Below, one piece after another: positions 1 to 10,959 of a DNA stretch of 64,000 nt. Each line of letters starts with the position of its first letter. Position 1 is the stretch's first letter. The stretch is from Phascolomyces articulosus. Lineage: Eukaryota > Mucoromycota > Mucoromycetes > Mucorales > Lichtheimiaceae. The position numbers and the translations under genes are program-made. The notes under the pieces were generated by a model. It saw only the letters and a list, made by a program, of their open reading frames with translations, ran no database searches and was not told the origin of the DNA. The DNA lies in contig JAIXMP010000023.1 of NCBI GenBank assembly GCA_025677815.1, forward strand, positions 186,001 to 250,000. Reading direction: 5' to 3'.

Positions 1-1270
1 TCTCTCAGGGAAAAGGTTGTGATAGCAGTTTGGTGAAGAAACATTCTTGATAAAAAAAAAGACGCTAAAAGACACCATTCATCATCACTATTATGCGAAA
101 AAGTTACATATTATGAAAAATTTAAATTTACGAATAACCAAAAATTCGCAGTAATTCTATTTCTTGACAAGGACATTTGAATGATCTTATAGAATCGAAA
201 CAACATGACGAACAACTATGATTGATATACTAATCGTACGTACGAGCTTATTGAAAATTATATTTTTCAAATACATTTAATAGTTTTAGTATTTTTGGAT
301 AGTTATTATTCTACATCAACTCGCACAGTCGATGATGAAAAGAAAAGGCAAGGACGGGTGATATACTAGAAGTAGTATACACAACTTTTGTTACCATGTT
401 CTTTGAAAACATTTCGATGATTTTAAGTGATTGTTCTTCCACATTTCATACACACAGGCAGATATCTCGGTTTCAGTACTAATATAAATAATTCAGGCCA
501 TTTCATATACTGTAACGTTTTATTAAAATGGGGACTACTTATTAAAAAAAACGACAGGTTATTAATAATTGGATAACTTTTTTTATTATGCAGGGGAATA
601 AAATACATACCGCAATCCCGATTGTTTTTTTTACTATATTAATCAAGTCTAATTTATCAACATAGCTTATCCAATATGAATTTTCTTTTGATGATAAAGT
701 GCTTCAAGTTTCAACTTGTTTTTTCCCGCGGTCTATGAAGGAGAGGGGGGTGAATTAAATATGGGATATTTTTAATGAGAAAAAATATATACGTACTACT
801 ATATTTATACTATAAAGTTATCCAATTAAACGTACTTTGTAAATAAAAAAAACACAGACCCACACAACCGTAAGAACAGATCAGCTATAGATTAGTATGC
901 TTAGTCGGTTCTCCAAAAAAAAAAAACTTTTGTGATGTTGAACATAACGTTTTACCTTTTTTTTCTTCTTTTCAACTTTTTATCCAACCTTTTTTTTTCT
1001 TCTATGCATACTTTTGATCCCACTTTTGATCAAAACTCTTTCGATCCTATTGCTGGTACTCTTTTGCGACGACGGCAACTTTTCATTATTTTCCCCTAAA
1101 TATCCATCTTATCCCTTCTTACAAATAAGGACACATATCTATTTATAATATACATATACACCTTCTTCCTCTTTCTCTATCTCTTTTTTGATTGTAATTC
1201 GTATAATTCATTAGTCATTAGTCTTCACTATCTATTTCAATTTTTGGCAAGCCGACCTTATTTAATATAT
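1..1270. other. Intergenic region and presumed promoter of the PRL phosphatase gene
   Basis: This AT-rich stretch has no convincing coding frame. The last 250 bases (about 950-1240) are rich in pyrimidine tracts, as is common just upstream of fungal genes, and lead into the PRL phosphatase start. I see no RNA gene or repeat unit here. The left edge may contain the flank of a gene lying outside the window. Confidence 0.5.
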
Positions 1271-2153
1271 ATGGTGAATATAAGTGATAAGCGTTTTACT
1301 CCCATGGCAACACGAAATGGATCACCCCTTGGACGCATGTTATCCGTCATTGATTGTCCTAATTCATCATTACGGTTTCTTATTCTTGATTGTCCAACGG
1401 AATCCACTTTGGATTTTTACATTGAACATTTTGATCGACTTAACGTAACCACTATTGTCAGGTGTTGCGAACCGACCTATTCGGCCAATCGTTTAATTGA
1501 ACGAAATATTGATGTGATTGATTTACCTTTTAAAGATGGTGGCGTGGTAAGTTCTTTTTTTTGTTTTCTCTCTTTTTTTTTTTTTTTTGGTGACACCTAT
1601 CACAAACATCTTACGAAAACTCAATTGTTTGAATAATATTTTAGCCTCCACCTGGTGTTGTACGTGAATGGTTATCTTTAATTGAAAAAACCAAAAGCGA
1701 AGGACTGAATAATAGTACGACGACAAAGTCATCATCGCAACAACCTCCTACGATTGCTGTGCATTGTGTGGCAGGACTTGGACGAGCACCTGTATTAGTC
1801 GCTATTGCATTAATTGAAATGGGTATGAAACCTTTGGATTCCATTGAACATATCAGAGCAAAAAGACGTGGTGCTTTTAATAAACCTCAAATTGCCTATC
1901 TGGTAAGCCCTCTTACTGCATTTATGTGATATATCTAGAGTATGGGAAAATTGGGATATGGAGAATACTCATGTACAAATGTTATTTTTAATGATATATA
2001 TAGGATACCTATAAACGCATGTTAAAATCATCAAGTAGCCATCATTCTTCTTTCCGATCTTCCTTGGGTAGAATGTTTCGTATAGGAAGTGGAAGTAGTA
2101 GTAAAACCCATCATAGTAGTGCCAATAGTAGTACTTCTACATTGCAAACGTGA
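1271..2153 (+). CDS. PRL-type (protein tyrosine phosphatase type IVA) phosphatase
   Basis: Three exons (1271-1546, 1645-1902, 2004-2153) give 227 residues. The product is a small dual-specificity/tyrosine phosphatase of the PRL (PTP4A) family, which acts at membranes in growth signalling and magnesium-transporter control. The catalytic loop [10 protein letters not shown] is near residue 132, with Cys133 the nucleophile and Arg139 binding phosphate; Asp89 in PFKDGG is the likely general acid. The Ala after the Arg (RAP, not the usual RS/RT) and the KRRGAFN segment are family hallmarks. The start is the first in-frame ATG; a second ATG at 1304 would also work. Relative to animal PRLs there is an N-terminal extension and a Ser-rich insert before the loop. 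The tail is Ser/His-rich and ends STLQT, with no CAAX prenylation box. Confidence 0.9.
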
Positions 2154-2497
2154 CTATATGGTAGACTGCTTGTTTTATTATTCGCATGCATCATTCAACA
2201 ACAAGTACAACAACATCAACAAAAAAATAATAATAAAAGAATCATCTACAATACCATCCTTTTGTATGATATTAAAAAAAAGCAAATCACTATGATCTTT
2301 TTTATTTATTAATGAAGTGTGAGATGAATATGGAAGGAAGAGAGAGAGAGATAAGGATTCCTCTCTCAAGATGTTTATGTATATATGAATGTAAAAAAAA
2401 GGGGTGAGAGTGTACAAAAAAAGGGAGGTTTTTGGAAAATCCATAATGAATTATATTACACAGTTGAGTCGAAAATCGTTTTTCGATTATATATATA
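2154..2497. other. Convergent 3' intergenic region
   Basis: This spacer lies between two convergent genes, the PRL phosphatase (+) and the PPAY membrane protein (-). It contains A-rich and GA-rich runs (for example 2340-2352) that fit 3' untranslated regions. No gene seen. Confidence 0.5.
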
Positions 2498-3310
2498 TTA
2501 GGCATGATGATGGGTATGGTCATGATGATGTGGATGATCCAATATTTGTTGTTCATCTTGTCGTTGATATTCAGATGGAGTATAAGCAGGAGGGGGTGGT
2601 GAATGATGACAACAACACGTCGTTGTAGATAAAATAGTTGTAGGTTGACACATAGACGATGAAGAAGAAATATAAGCAGAATCATCATTAAATATTATTT
2701 CTTTTGCTGGTGGTGCCGATGGTCCTGGTTCATCTAATTGAGATATGGGGGGAGATGGTGCAATAATACTGACTTGTTCCATGAAAGAGGATGTATTCAC
2801 CATCATCATCGTATCATTGCTATGAGGATTAGTAGGAGGAGGAGATATAAGAGCAGCAGGTGGTGGCGGACGCGGTAATGGTATGGATGATGATGATAAA
2901 GGTTGCGATGATGATGATGAAGAGGTAGGTAAAGGTGGTGGCTGTGGTGAAGAAGGGACAATTACAATATCAGGTGCTGTCGTCATATCCTCTTCCTCGT
3001 TATGATGGGAGTCGCCTCGTTGTTGTTTTGAAGGATGAGAAAGTTGTTGTTTATCCAATAATTTCTTTCTCGTTTTCCTTCTTCTTCTTTGATGATATTG
3101 TCTCCAATGCCAATAAAGACAAATACCAGCACCTAATGCAAAAGGAACCACTAATCCACCTGCCAACGATAATATTACAACCAAAGCACGTAAATGTTGT
3201 TCATCGGATCGTATTTTTAACACCAACCCTTCTTCGTTATTAGCAGCCACACTCCATATAAAATAGATATAAAGGATGATTGTAATTAGAGCACCATAAT
3301 TGTAGTGCAT
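2498..3310 (-). CDS. Single-pass membrane protein with PPAY motif and His-rich tail
   Basis: Intronless frame of 270 residues; family not recognised. The N-terminus has a signal-peptide-like hydrophobic stretch (about residues 6-22). A short lumenal segment and one clear transmembrane helix (about 43-67) follow, then a strongly basic stop-transfer stretch (RRRRKTRKK). The remaining ~190 residues are low-complexity and cytosolic, rich in Pro and Ser. Near the end, PPPPAYTPSEY carries a PPxY motif (PPAY, about residues 240-243), the ligand of WW domains in Nedd4/Rsp5-type ubiquitin ligases. The last ten residues are almost all His. The layout resembles fungal membrane adaptors for Rsp5 or short plasma-membrane sensors, but that is inference. 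Confidence 0.7.
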   Translation of the reverse strand: MHYNYGALITIILYIYFIWSVAANNEEGLVLKIRSDEQHLRALVVILSLAGGLVVPFALGAGICLYWHWRQYHQRRRRKTRKKLLDKQQLSHPSKQQRGDSHHNEEEDMTTAPDIVIVPSSPQPPPLPTSSSSSSQPLSSSSIPLPRPPPPAALISPPPTNPHSNDTMMMVNTSSFMEQVSIIAPSPPISQLDEPGPSAPPAKEIIFNDDSAYISSSSSMCQPTTILSTTTCCCHHSPPPPAYTPSEYQRQDEQQILDHPHHHDHTHHHA

Positions 3311-4044
3311 TTATAATAAAAATATCAGTAATAATAATTCGTCAAACATTCGTTGATTTTTTATATGAAAAAATGTGGACAAGAAGAAGAAGAAGAAGAA
3401 GAAGAAGAAGAAGAAGAAAAAACAACTTCTTTTTAAAGAGAAATGGTTAAAAGGGAGGATGATAAAGAAAAAGTGAAAGAAAAGAAAGAAAGTATCTGCT
3501 GTTATGTGTGTACGTTATGCATCTTTATATAAAAAAGAACAAGAAAAAGGCGTGTGTGTATGTAATGTATTTAAGGGGTGATGATGATGGAAAGTCAAAG
3601 AGAAATATATAATAATGACCCCACCCCCCACCACCCTTCTCCCTTTTTATTCTTATGCATCCTATTTTTTGCCACTCATACATGATTATTATTGTTTTAC
3701 TTGAACTACACTACTTTTATATTTATATATATCTTTTTTACTGGTAAGAAAGCCACCAGATCAAAATAGGACTGCAGGGATCTATCCATCTTCTTCTTTA
3801 TCATTATGCTTTTTTTTCATTTCAATCATGTTTATCATGCTCAGATAAGGTTCCTTTTTTCACTAAACACACAAATATAGATTTTTTCCTTTTGGTTTGC
3901 TTATTATGTATATATACTTGTATAGTAGAGTGTTTATAATAAGTATAAGAAGAGGGACTATTGTACATATGAAAAATATCTATGGACTTAGGTAGTGTAT
4001 GTTTATCCATATAAAAAGGGGGAGGTTAAAAAAAATATATATTA
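3311..4044. other. Intergenic region with AAG microsatellite
   Basis: Lies upstream of the PPAY membrane protein and downstream of the SPRY-RING gene. It holds a perfect AAG repeat and purine-rich runs. No coding frame convinces me. Confidence 0.5.
3381..3418. repeat. AAG trinucleotide microsatellite
   Basis: About twelve tandem AAG units lie roughly 70 bases upstream of the start codon of the PPAY membrane protein, probably in its promoter or 5' untranslated region. Confidence 0.9.
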
Positions 4045-7000
4045 TCAATTGCTTCTGGGTGATTTCATACTACCAGGTAAACTAATTCTATCTTCAATAT
4101 CTGCTCGACATAATGGACTATAAAAAATATATAGAAAAAGAAGTTTGTTAACCTATCCAAAATTATAGAAAAGAATAGAAAAAAAAATTATGCAAAAAAA
4201 TAAAATAAAATAATTATATATATAATTTACCACATGTCAAGTGCATCAGCACAACGTTCACCCCAACCGGTATGCCGACAAGGTAATAGCATAATGTTTT
4301 TAGGTTCTGAGAAACAAATGGTACATAAAGGACCATCCCAATCATAACTGCTAGTACTACTACTGCTACTGCTACTACTAAGAACATCTGTTTCTATTCG
4401 CGTAATGGGAATAGAAGGTGAAGAGGAAGAAGCAATGATGGTAGTGGCAGAGGTGGTTGTTGGTATGGATTGTAAATTGGTAATCGATGATGGTTGAGAA
4501 TGATGATGATGGTTGTTGGATATAGGTAAATGAGGTGTCCCACTAGCAGCAGCAGCAGATGCTGCTGCTTGAGAACTAGTGGTAGTAGAAATCGTGGCTT
4601 GAGATTTACATCTTGGTTTATTTCGTTTTTGTGCATATTTGATGACTCGACTTTTAAAATGGTCTTCCAATTTGCCTGCTTCACTGATTCCCTTGTACTT
4701 GACAGAAACAGGTGGTGGATACATCCAGGGTCGATCACCAAAATTTAATAATATATGTTGGTGCGTAGTGAGACTGACAGCGGGATATAATCCCAAACTG
4801 ACGGATTCTTGTTGCTGTTGCGTAGTGGTGGTTTTCTTTTTCTTGTTACTTTTACTACTACTCATCGTACTACTATGATAATGACTGGTGGTGCTAGCTT
4901 TTTCATTGTAATGTTGATTGGATGCGTGGAAAGAAGGAGGGGGCGGTGGTAGCATGGGAGAATGAGAAGAGGACCCTGTTGCCATGCCTTCATCTTCTTG
5001 TTGTTGATTAATTTGTCGTGCAGGATGTTCAAATTCAACCGTTAATCCCAAATCACACCCATTGATAAAAAATGTACAAAGTCCATTGTCTAGATCCAAA
5101 AAACTGCCCAATACGTCGCCTGCACGACAATGAACGTTACTATGCGATTGAGGGTACACAGCAGATCCATCCGCCTGTATAGAGAAAACAATGTCGTAAT
5201 GTATGTTAGCTGTTTTGTTGTTGTTTTGTTGATAACGCAAAACATCATGTAAAATACGAATAAACAAATAAGCAAAAATCTTACCCAAACAGCGGTACGA
5301 TAAGTATCAAATGCAAAACCATTCTAAAATAATCATAAATCATGTCATTCATTAAATTTTTTGATCGAGTAAATAAAAATAAAATAGAACAAATAGATGG
5401 ATATACATACACAATCATCTCCTACACCATATCCTTCTTCAGGCGTAAATCGACAACGACTTGTAGCCCAGCCCAATTGCATAATACCATTGGTTAATAA
5501 CATGGTTTCATAATACCATTTTCCTTGTTTGACACTTGCGGTGGCTCGTATGGATTCGAAATGAGGTCGATCATTACGTAATTCAAGTCCATTCCCACCT
5601 AATTTCCAATGTGCTGTGGCGTCAAATACATTCATAATGGCTTTTAAGTGGGAAAGGTCCCATGAACAAGCAAGCTATTATAAAATTATAAAAATTAGGA
5701 TTATTTGTTTATTTTTAGGTTTCGGGCATGAAAAAAAAATGGATTGGAATTTATTATTTACCTGTTGTTCATCCTCCCCTATCATTTAGAAAAATATAAA
5801 TGAAAATAAATTAGTATCGATCAATTGATTTCTTGAATGGTATATATAAGTAGGCTTACCAAAAACATTATCCAAAGCCCATCTTGAACAATGGGCTAAT
5901 TGTACATAACGTGTCCAATCATCCCGTAATTTTCCTTCAGGTGGTATAAATCCCGTATCAAAACTATTGAGGTGAGACATGAATTCCGATCGTGGTGGAG
6001 GAGAAGCACGTTGCTTGATATGATCTGATAAAGCAGAAGAAGACGAAGCAATGGTGGAGGAAGCTGAAAATGTTCTTGATAAGTTATTGTGAAGATGGTG
6101 TTGTTGGCTTGTTTCACCTACAGGTGCTGCTGGATCATCCGTTTTATCCCCATCCAAAGACCAACCTTCGTTAAAACTATCAACATGTACATCATATTTC
6201 TGTTCGTAGTCCTCATCATGGTGGTTGTTGCTATTTTGTTTTCGATGAAAGAGTCGCATAAATTGTATTTTTGTATCTCGCCATATATTTTCTAAACAAT
6301 ATTTGACTTTATTCGCCGGATGTTTGGATGTAGGTGGTAATGGACTCGTTGAAGAAGAGGATTTGTTATTATTGGTAGGATGAGATTGATGGCTGGCCAT
6401 ATGTAGATCCATCATATCGTTTGGATCTGAAGAATTATGTGATAATGAAGAAACAGGCGAATAAGGTGACATGAGAAATATCCGATGATTGGCTTCTTCA
6501 CATTCTTGAATCACGGATAATAAAATCGTACGAATATTACATGGATGTGCTATAATGGCTTCTTTCACAGCACCTAAAATATAGAATCATTGTATGAGTC
6601 TCACTTTCCCTTTTTGTTTTCTGTAAAAATATATATATATATATATATATATATTACCGGTCAAAGCAAATTTCTCCAAGGCAATTAATGCAAAAATACG
6701 AACACGTAAATCTTCTTCAGGATCCGCAAGAAAATGCAACAATAGATCGCCTACTTCTTCGGTCCATAATTCTTGACATAAATCACCTGCAAATTTTTCT
6801 GCCAAAAGGGACCACAAGGCAGCAGAATTCAATTTCAACAATATACTGGGTCCATGGCATCGTTTCTTTTTCTTCTTTTTATGTTGTTGTTGTTGTTGAC
6901 TAGGCAAAGAGGAAGATGAAGGAGCAAAAGGTGATTCTAAACATTGTGGACAAGGTCGTTTCCATTGTTGAGTAGTTAAAATTTTTTGCTGTTGTTGACG

Positions 7001-7666
7001 ACGTTGACGACGCCGTCGACAATGACGTTGTAATTTTGCTGTAGGTAATGAAAAGGTGGTGGCCGTATCATGGTCATTGTTATTTGTGCTGTTATGAGGT
7101 GTTGCTGTTGTTGTTGTAGTGGAAGGTGGTATGACAAGGGAAGGTGATGTATTAGAAGAAGAAGGCGTCACCAATAAAGAAAAGACATTGTACAGATGAT
7201 GTGTAGGTTTATTTAATCGAGACAAAATGACAGGTGATACAGCTGCCATGGTTTCTCGTGATGGTAATGCAGCACGGTCAACAATGTGGCTCAAAAATGC
7301 CATGGCCACTGGACTTTCTGGATCCAACGCTGATGTAATAGTTGCTATGAAAGCAAGATATCCCGTTCCTATGATTTATATAGATCATGTTTACAAGGTT
7401 GTTTGTATATCATTCATAATTAGAATGCGATGGATCAATATAATACCTTCATAAGCTAATTGAAATAAAGTATCCAAAGCATGGACCATTCTTCTTTCTC
7501 GATCATAAAATTCTTGAGATGAACGCCTTTCATCTTCATTGTCTTGATGATATTCATGAATATGATTCTGAGCAATAGCAAGAATATGTCGCCATGAACT
7601 TTCTACCATACGACTGTTATACTCGAATGAAGCAGGATTACTTGCCACTTCATCTAATACGGGCAT
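4045..7666 (-). CDS. RSPRY1-like SPRY-domain RING-finger protein
   Basis: Eight exons (7447-7666, 6658-7368, 5860-6573, 5762-5778, 5411-5674, 5285-5323, 4231-5174, 4045-4117) give 993 residues with every junction in frame. The N-terminal half is helical with low-complexity inserts. A SPRY domain spans about 590-730 (WYYETMLLTNGIMQLGWA, then the DLDNGLCTFFINGCDLG core). A C-terminal RING (about 938-980) starts LCTICF and ends MCPLCRADI. The architecture matches RSPRY1-type putative E3 ubiquitin ligases, though it is longer than the human protein because of Ser/Pro-rich inserts. Exon 4 is only 17 nt. The RING appears to lack one zinc-binding Cys: Gly960 stands where a Cys is expected. It shares a divergent promoter with the small orphan gene at 8641. 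Confidence 0.85.
6629..6653. repeat. AT dinucleotide repeat inside an intron
   Basis: A (TA)n tract sits in the second intron of the SPRY-RING gene, directly beside the donor site (GTAATATATAT on the minus strand). Confidence 0.85.
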
Positions 7667-8640
7667 TTTTTTTTGTGTTTTGTTTCACAGCAGATGGGAT
7701 AAGTTGTTATTTTCTTGTACGACCTTTTTTTTAATACTATAGTTCCAGTTTCGTTCTTTTTTTTGTGCGTGTGTAAAAGTGATAAAAGGAAGTTGGTTTT
7801 TTTTTACAGAATAATAAGAAAAAAGAGAAGAAGAAGAGAGAGAAAAAGAAAAGAAAGAGGATAATAGGTAATTATTAACCACCCTCGGTCATATAGACAA
7901 ATAATAATAAGCAAGTGATGGATTAGGGATATATAGGCAAAAGGGAATGATCAAAAAAAAAGTATAGTATTACTTCTTCACACACTCAACAAGAAGGAAA
8001 AATGGAATATGTTGTATAATTATCTTAAACAACCTGAAAATTGCCCTTGATTCAAATCATAATACAAATAATTTTTGACTTTCGCAAAAAACTTGTAAAA
8101 ATAAACAAGATTTTTGTGTTTGGTAGATCATTTTATATTCATCTATTTTTCTATAACAACAAATAACAACAATCACTACCATATAAGATTTCTTATTCAG
8201 CCACAACAACAAGAAGTTCATCAATTTTAACAGTTATTATTACGAGTGGCAAATGACCCAAAAGTGTGGAGAATTTAAGGTCAATCATATGAGATAATAT
8301 ATAGTATTTGGGGGTATTTAATACTTTGCCAAGGTAATTGACAATTCCCTTTTATCATTTACATTCATGACGCAAACACACTACAACACGGGACAAAAAA
8401 GAACAAAAATTAATCCGGAACAGCACCTTTAACTTCAAACACCTTATTCTTGTAATAATGTTACCCTTTTCAACTCTTGAATAGTATCATAAGCACCATC
8501 ATCATTCTATCTAGTCCCCCGTGAACAAAAAAGAAAATTCCCTTGTCATTCAAATAATAAACCCTAAAGGAGGGAAAACGCTTCATCTCTTTCTTCCCGT
8601 TCTTTCTCACTTTTTTTTTATACCCATACTTTTTATTACA
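7667..8640. promoter_or_regulatory. Divergent promoter region
   Basis: 974 bases separate the starts of the minus-strand SPRY-RING gene and the plus-strand orphan at 8641, so both promoters must lie here. It is AT-rich with pyrimidine runs near each start. No conserved motif could be assigned by eye and no coding frame is credible. Confidence 0.45.
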
Positions 8641-9306
8641 ATGTCTTCTCCTATGAATAATTCATATTATGATGACAACTATGTGGATGCTATTGATGAA
8701 CGATTATTATTTAATGAAGATGACGACATAATCTTCCATCCATCATCACCAGCAGCAACGGTACTGTCCGATAATGGAAGTTATATGAATAGCCGACAAC
8801 CAAACAAAACAAAGAAATTGCCCTGGCAACTGAAACATTCTTATTCATCACCATCGATTTATCATCATTCATCACTCACAGCTTCTTTGACTAATAATAA
8901 TGATATTACCAATGGCAACAACAGCAACAATAAGGTAAAAAGAAAATGAAGAAAAAAAAGTCCTTTAATTTTCTCACACACATATCATTTTTATGAGAGA
9001 TAAAATGCATTGCTTAGCATGGTTGTACAAAAAGGAAGGAAATTTAACGCACAGATCCTTATTTTTAACTTGCAGGTCTTTTCTTCATCTACTTCTTCTT
9101 CAATACCTATTATTCTTATTACAGATTATGATAATGATAAAAATAGTATGAATGAAGTAATTGCAAGCCAAGAATTTTTATTACATCAACAACAAGTCTA
9201 TCATGAGAAGGGCAAACCTTCTTCCTATACCCCACCTATATCTATATCCAGTTATCAAGCCTCACTCTCAGAACAATATAGAACCACATTATCTCGATTA
9301 TTATAA
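8641..9306 (+). CDS. Small low-complexity protein, unknown
   Basis: Two exons (8641-8934, 9076-9306) give 174 residues; the junction follows AAC-AAT-AAG with GTAAAA and ends TTGCAG. The N-terminus is acidic (YYDDNYVDAIDERLLFNEDD), the middle is Ser/Asn-rich with a KTKKLPWQLKHSYSSPSIYHH stretch, and the end is polar (YQASLSEQYRTTLSRLL). There is no signal peptide or membrane segment and I do not recognise a family. It is probably a disordered regulatory or scaffold protein. Codon use and splice sites look like the neighbours', so a real gene is likely, but homology would be needed to be sure. Confidence 0.6.
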
Positions 9307-9529
9307 AATATTATTAGATTAGAATGAGATAAAAACCGCAGCGAATAAAACATAACTTTTTTTTGCATTAAACCAAGAGGATTTGATGTGATTTTAATGC
9401 GTGGATCAGTCATACCTGACAAATAAACCCGGCCCTTCCTCATTCCGCTCCGTACTTCCGCGCCCTTCTTCTATATAACAGATCGAAAAATAGTGTCCAT
9501 CTCATTTTTTTCTTCTTTTTTTTTTGTGA

Positions 9530-10073
9530 ATGTTCAAGACTTTATTAGGTCGATATTCTACTATTTTATCTTCTGCTGCTACTGTAACTACTGCATTTTA
9601 TACTTATTCAACAACAATGACTACCACACGCGCTCCCGTCTTTTTTGTTTCTCATGGAGGTAAAGTGTATACATAGTGTTGTATATACTTATAGAGGATA
9701 ATACTGATTCGACATTCTATGCGACAGGTCCCAACTTGTTGGAAGACAAGGAAAAGCCTGGTGATTTTTATAGTTGGTTTGGAAAATACTTGAAAAATAA
9801 AGTCAAACCAAAAGCCATTGTTATTATCAGTGCTCATTGGCAAGGATCTGGCAAAAATGGTGTTTTCGGTAATTTTTGCATATTTATTATCCAACGAAAT
9901 AGACTCACTCACTCACCCGCCTTTTTTCTTTCTTTCTTTTTATTAGTGGATACTTCTGAAACACCCAAATTGATTTATGATTTCTATAATTTCCCTCAAC
10001 GTTATTATGAAGAAACATGGGATCATCAAGGTGAACCTGTATTAGCTGAAAAAGTCATTGGTTTATTGAAAAA

Positions 10074-10120
<47 letters not shown>

Positions 10121-10959
10121 GAAAGATGGTGGGTTAAAATTAAGTGTCAAAACTCATGGAAAGTTATTTTTATGATTAGGCTGGTATTAATGCCACAGGC
10201 CAAGAATATGGTAATGATCATGGTGTTTGGGTGCCGTTAAAAAGAGCCATGAAATCCAACAAGGATATTCCCATTGTTGAAGTGTCGACATTTAGTCATG
10301 AGGATATGCCTATGCATACTAAAATGGGTGAAGCCCTTGCGCCGCTCAGGTAAAGAAAAAAATAGATTCAATTAGGTTGCATACATAGAAAACTTGGGTG
10401 TATGTTCATAGAGATATCTCACACATGCACATAAAACTCTTTGATTTATAATGTTATATAGAGATGAAGGTGTAGTTATCATTGGCAGTGGTAGTGCTGT
10501 TCATAACTTGCGATTATTATGGTCCAATATGGATAAGCCTTCTCCTCAATGGGTTCATGATTTTGATAAATCCATGGAACAAACAGCAGTTGGATTTACA
10601 GGTCAAGCAAGAAAAGATGCTGGTAATAAATTAAGTCAACATCCATCATTTAGAGAATCGCATCCAACGGCCGAGGTAAATATAATTTTTATGGATAAGA
10701 AAGGAAAGAAAGAGGAGAAGGATCTAACAGATAAATAAATGGGAAAACTAAAAACTCTTTATCTCATTATCATTTATATTAGCATCTTGTCCCTTTCCAT
10801 GTGGCATTAGGTGCTGCAGGTGATGATGAAGGTATTAAATTACTCGAAGATTATCTTGCAACCATTGCTTGGGGTTCTTATGGATTTGGGTTGCCCAAGG
10901 ATATTAATATGCCAACTTATAAAAATGGTACATCATTGCCTACTCGTGACGAGTTGTAG
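9530..10959 (+). CDS. LigB-type extradiol dioxygenase family protein (4,5-DOPA dioxygenase-like)
   Basis: Six exons (9530-9659, 9728-9868, 9947-10074, 10180-10349, 10462-10675, 10783-10959) give 319 residues. Members of the class III extradiol dioxygenase (LigB/DODA) family use non-haem iron or zinc to open catechol-type rings; the substrate here is unknown. Metal-ligand signatures are visible in order: FVSHGGPNL, IISAHWQG, NDHGVW and FHVALGAAG. The N-terminal ~30 residues could be a mitochondrial or targeting extension before the conserved RAPVFFVSHGG. The first junction joins HGG to PNLLEDKEKPG; an earlier AG at 9694 would give a 35-nt intron and a poorer protein, so I rejected it. The third intron contains a 42-base A run. 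Confidence 0.88.
10077..10118 (+). repeat. 42-base poly(A) tract within an intron
   Basis: An uninterrupted run of A starts two bases after the GT donor of intron 3 in the extradiol dioxygenase gene. It is by far the longest homopolymer I saw in the window. Confidence 0.95.

Noticed and set aside
9660..9694. A 35-nt first intron for the dioxygenase ending at TTATAG
   Set aside because: It would insert EDNTDSTFYAT between HGG and PNLL; the acceptor at GCGACAG (9727) gives the family-typical HGGPNL and a normal intron length.
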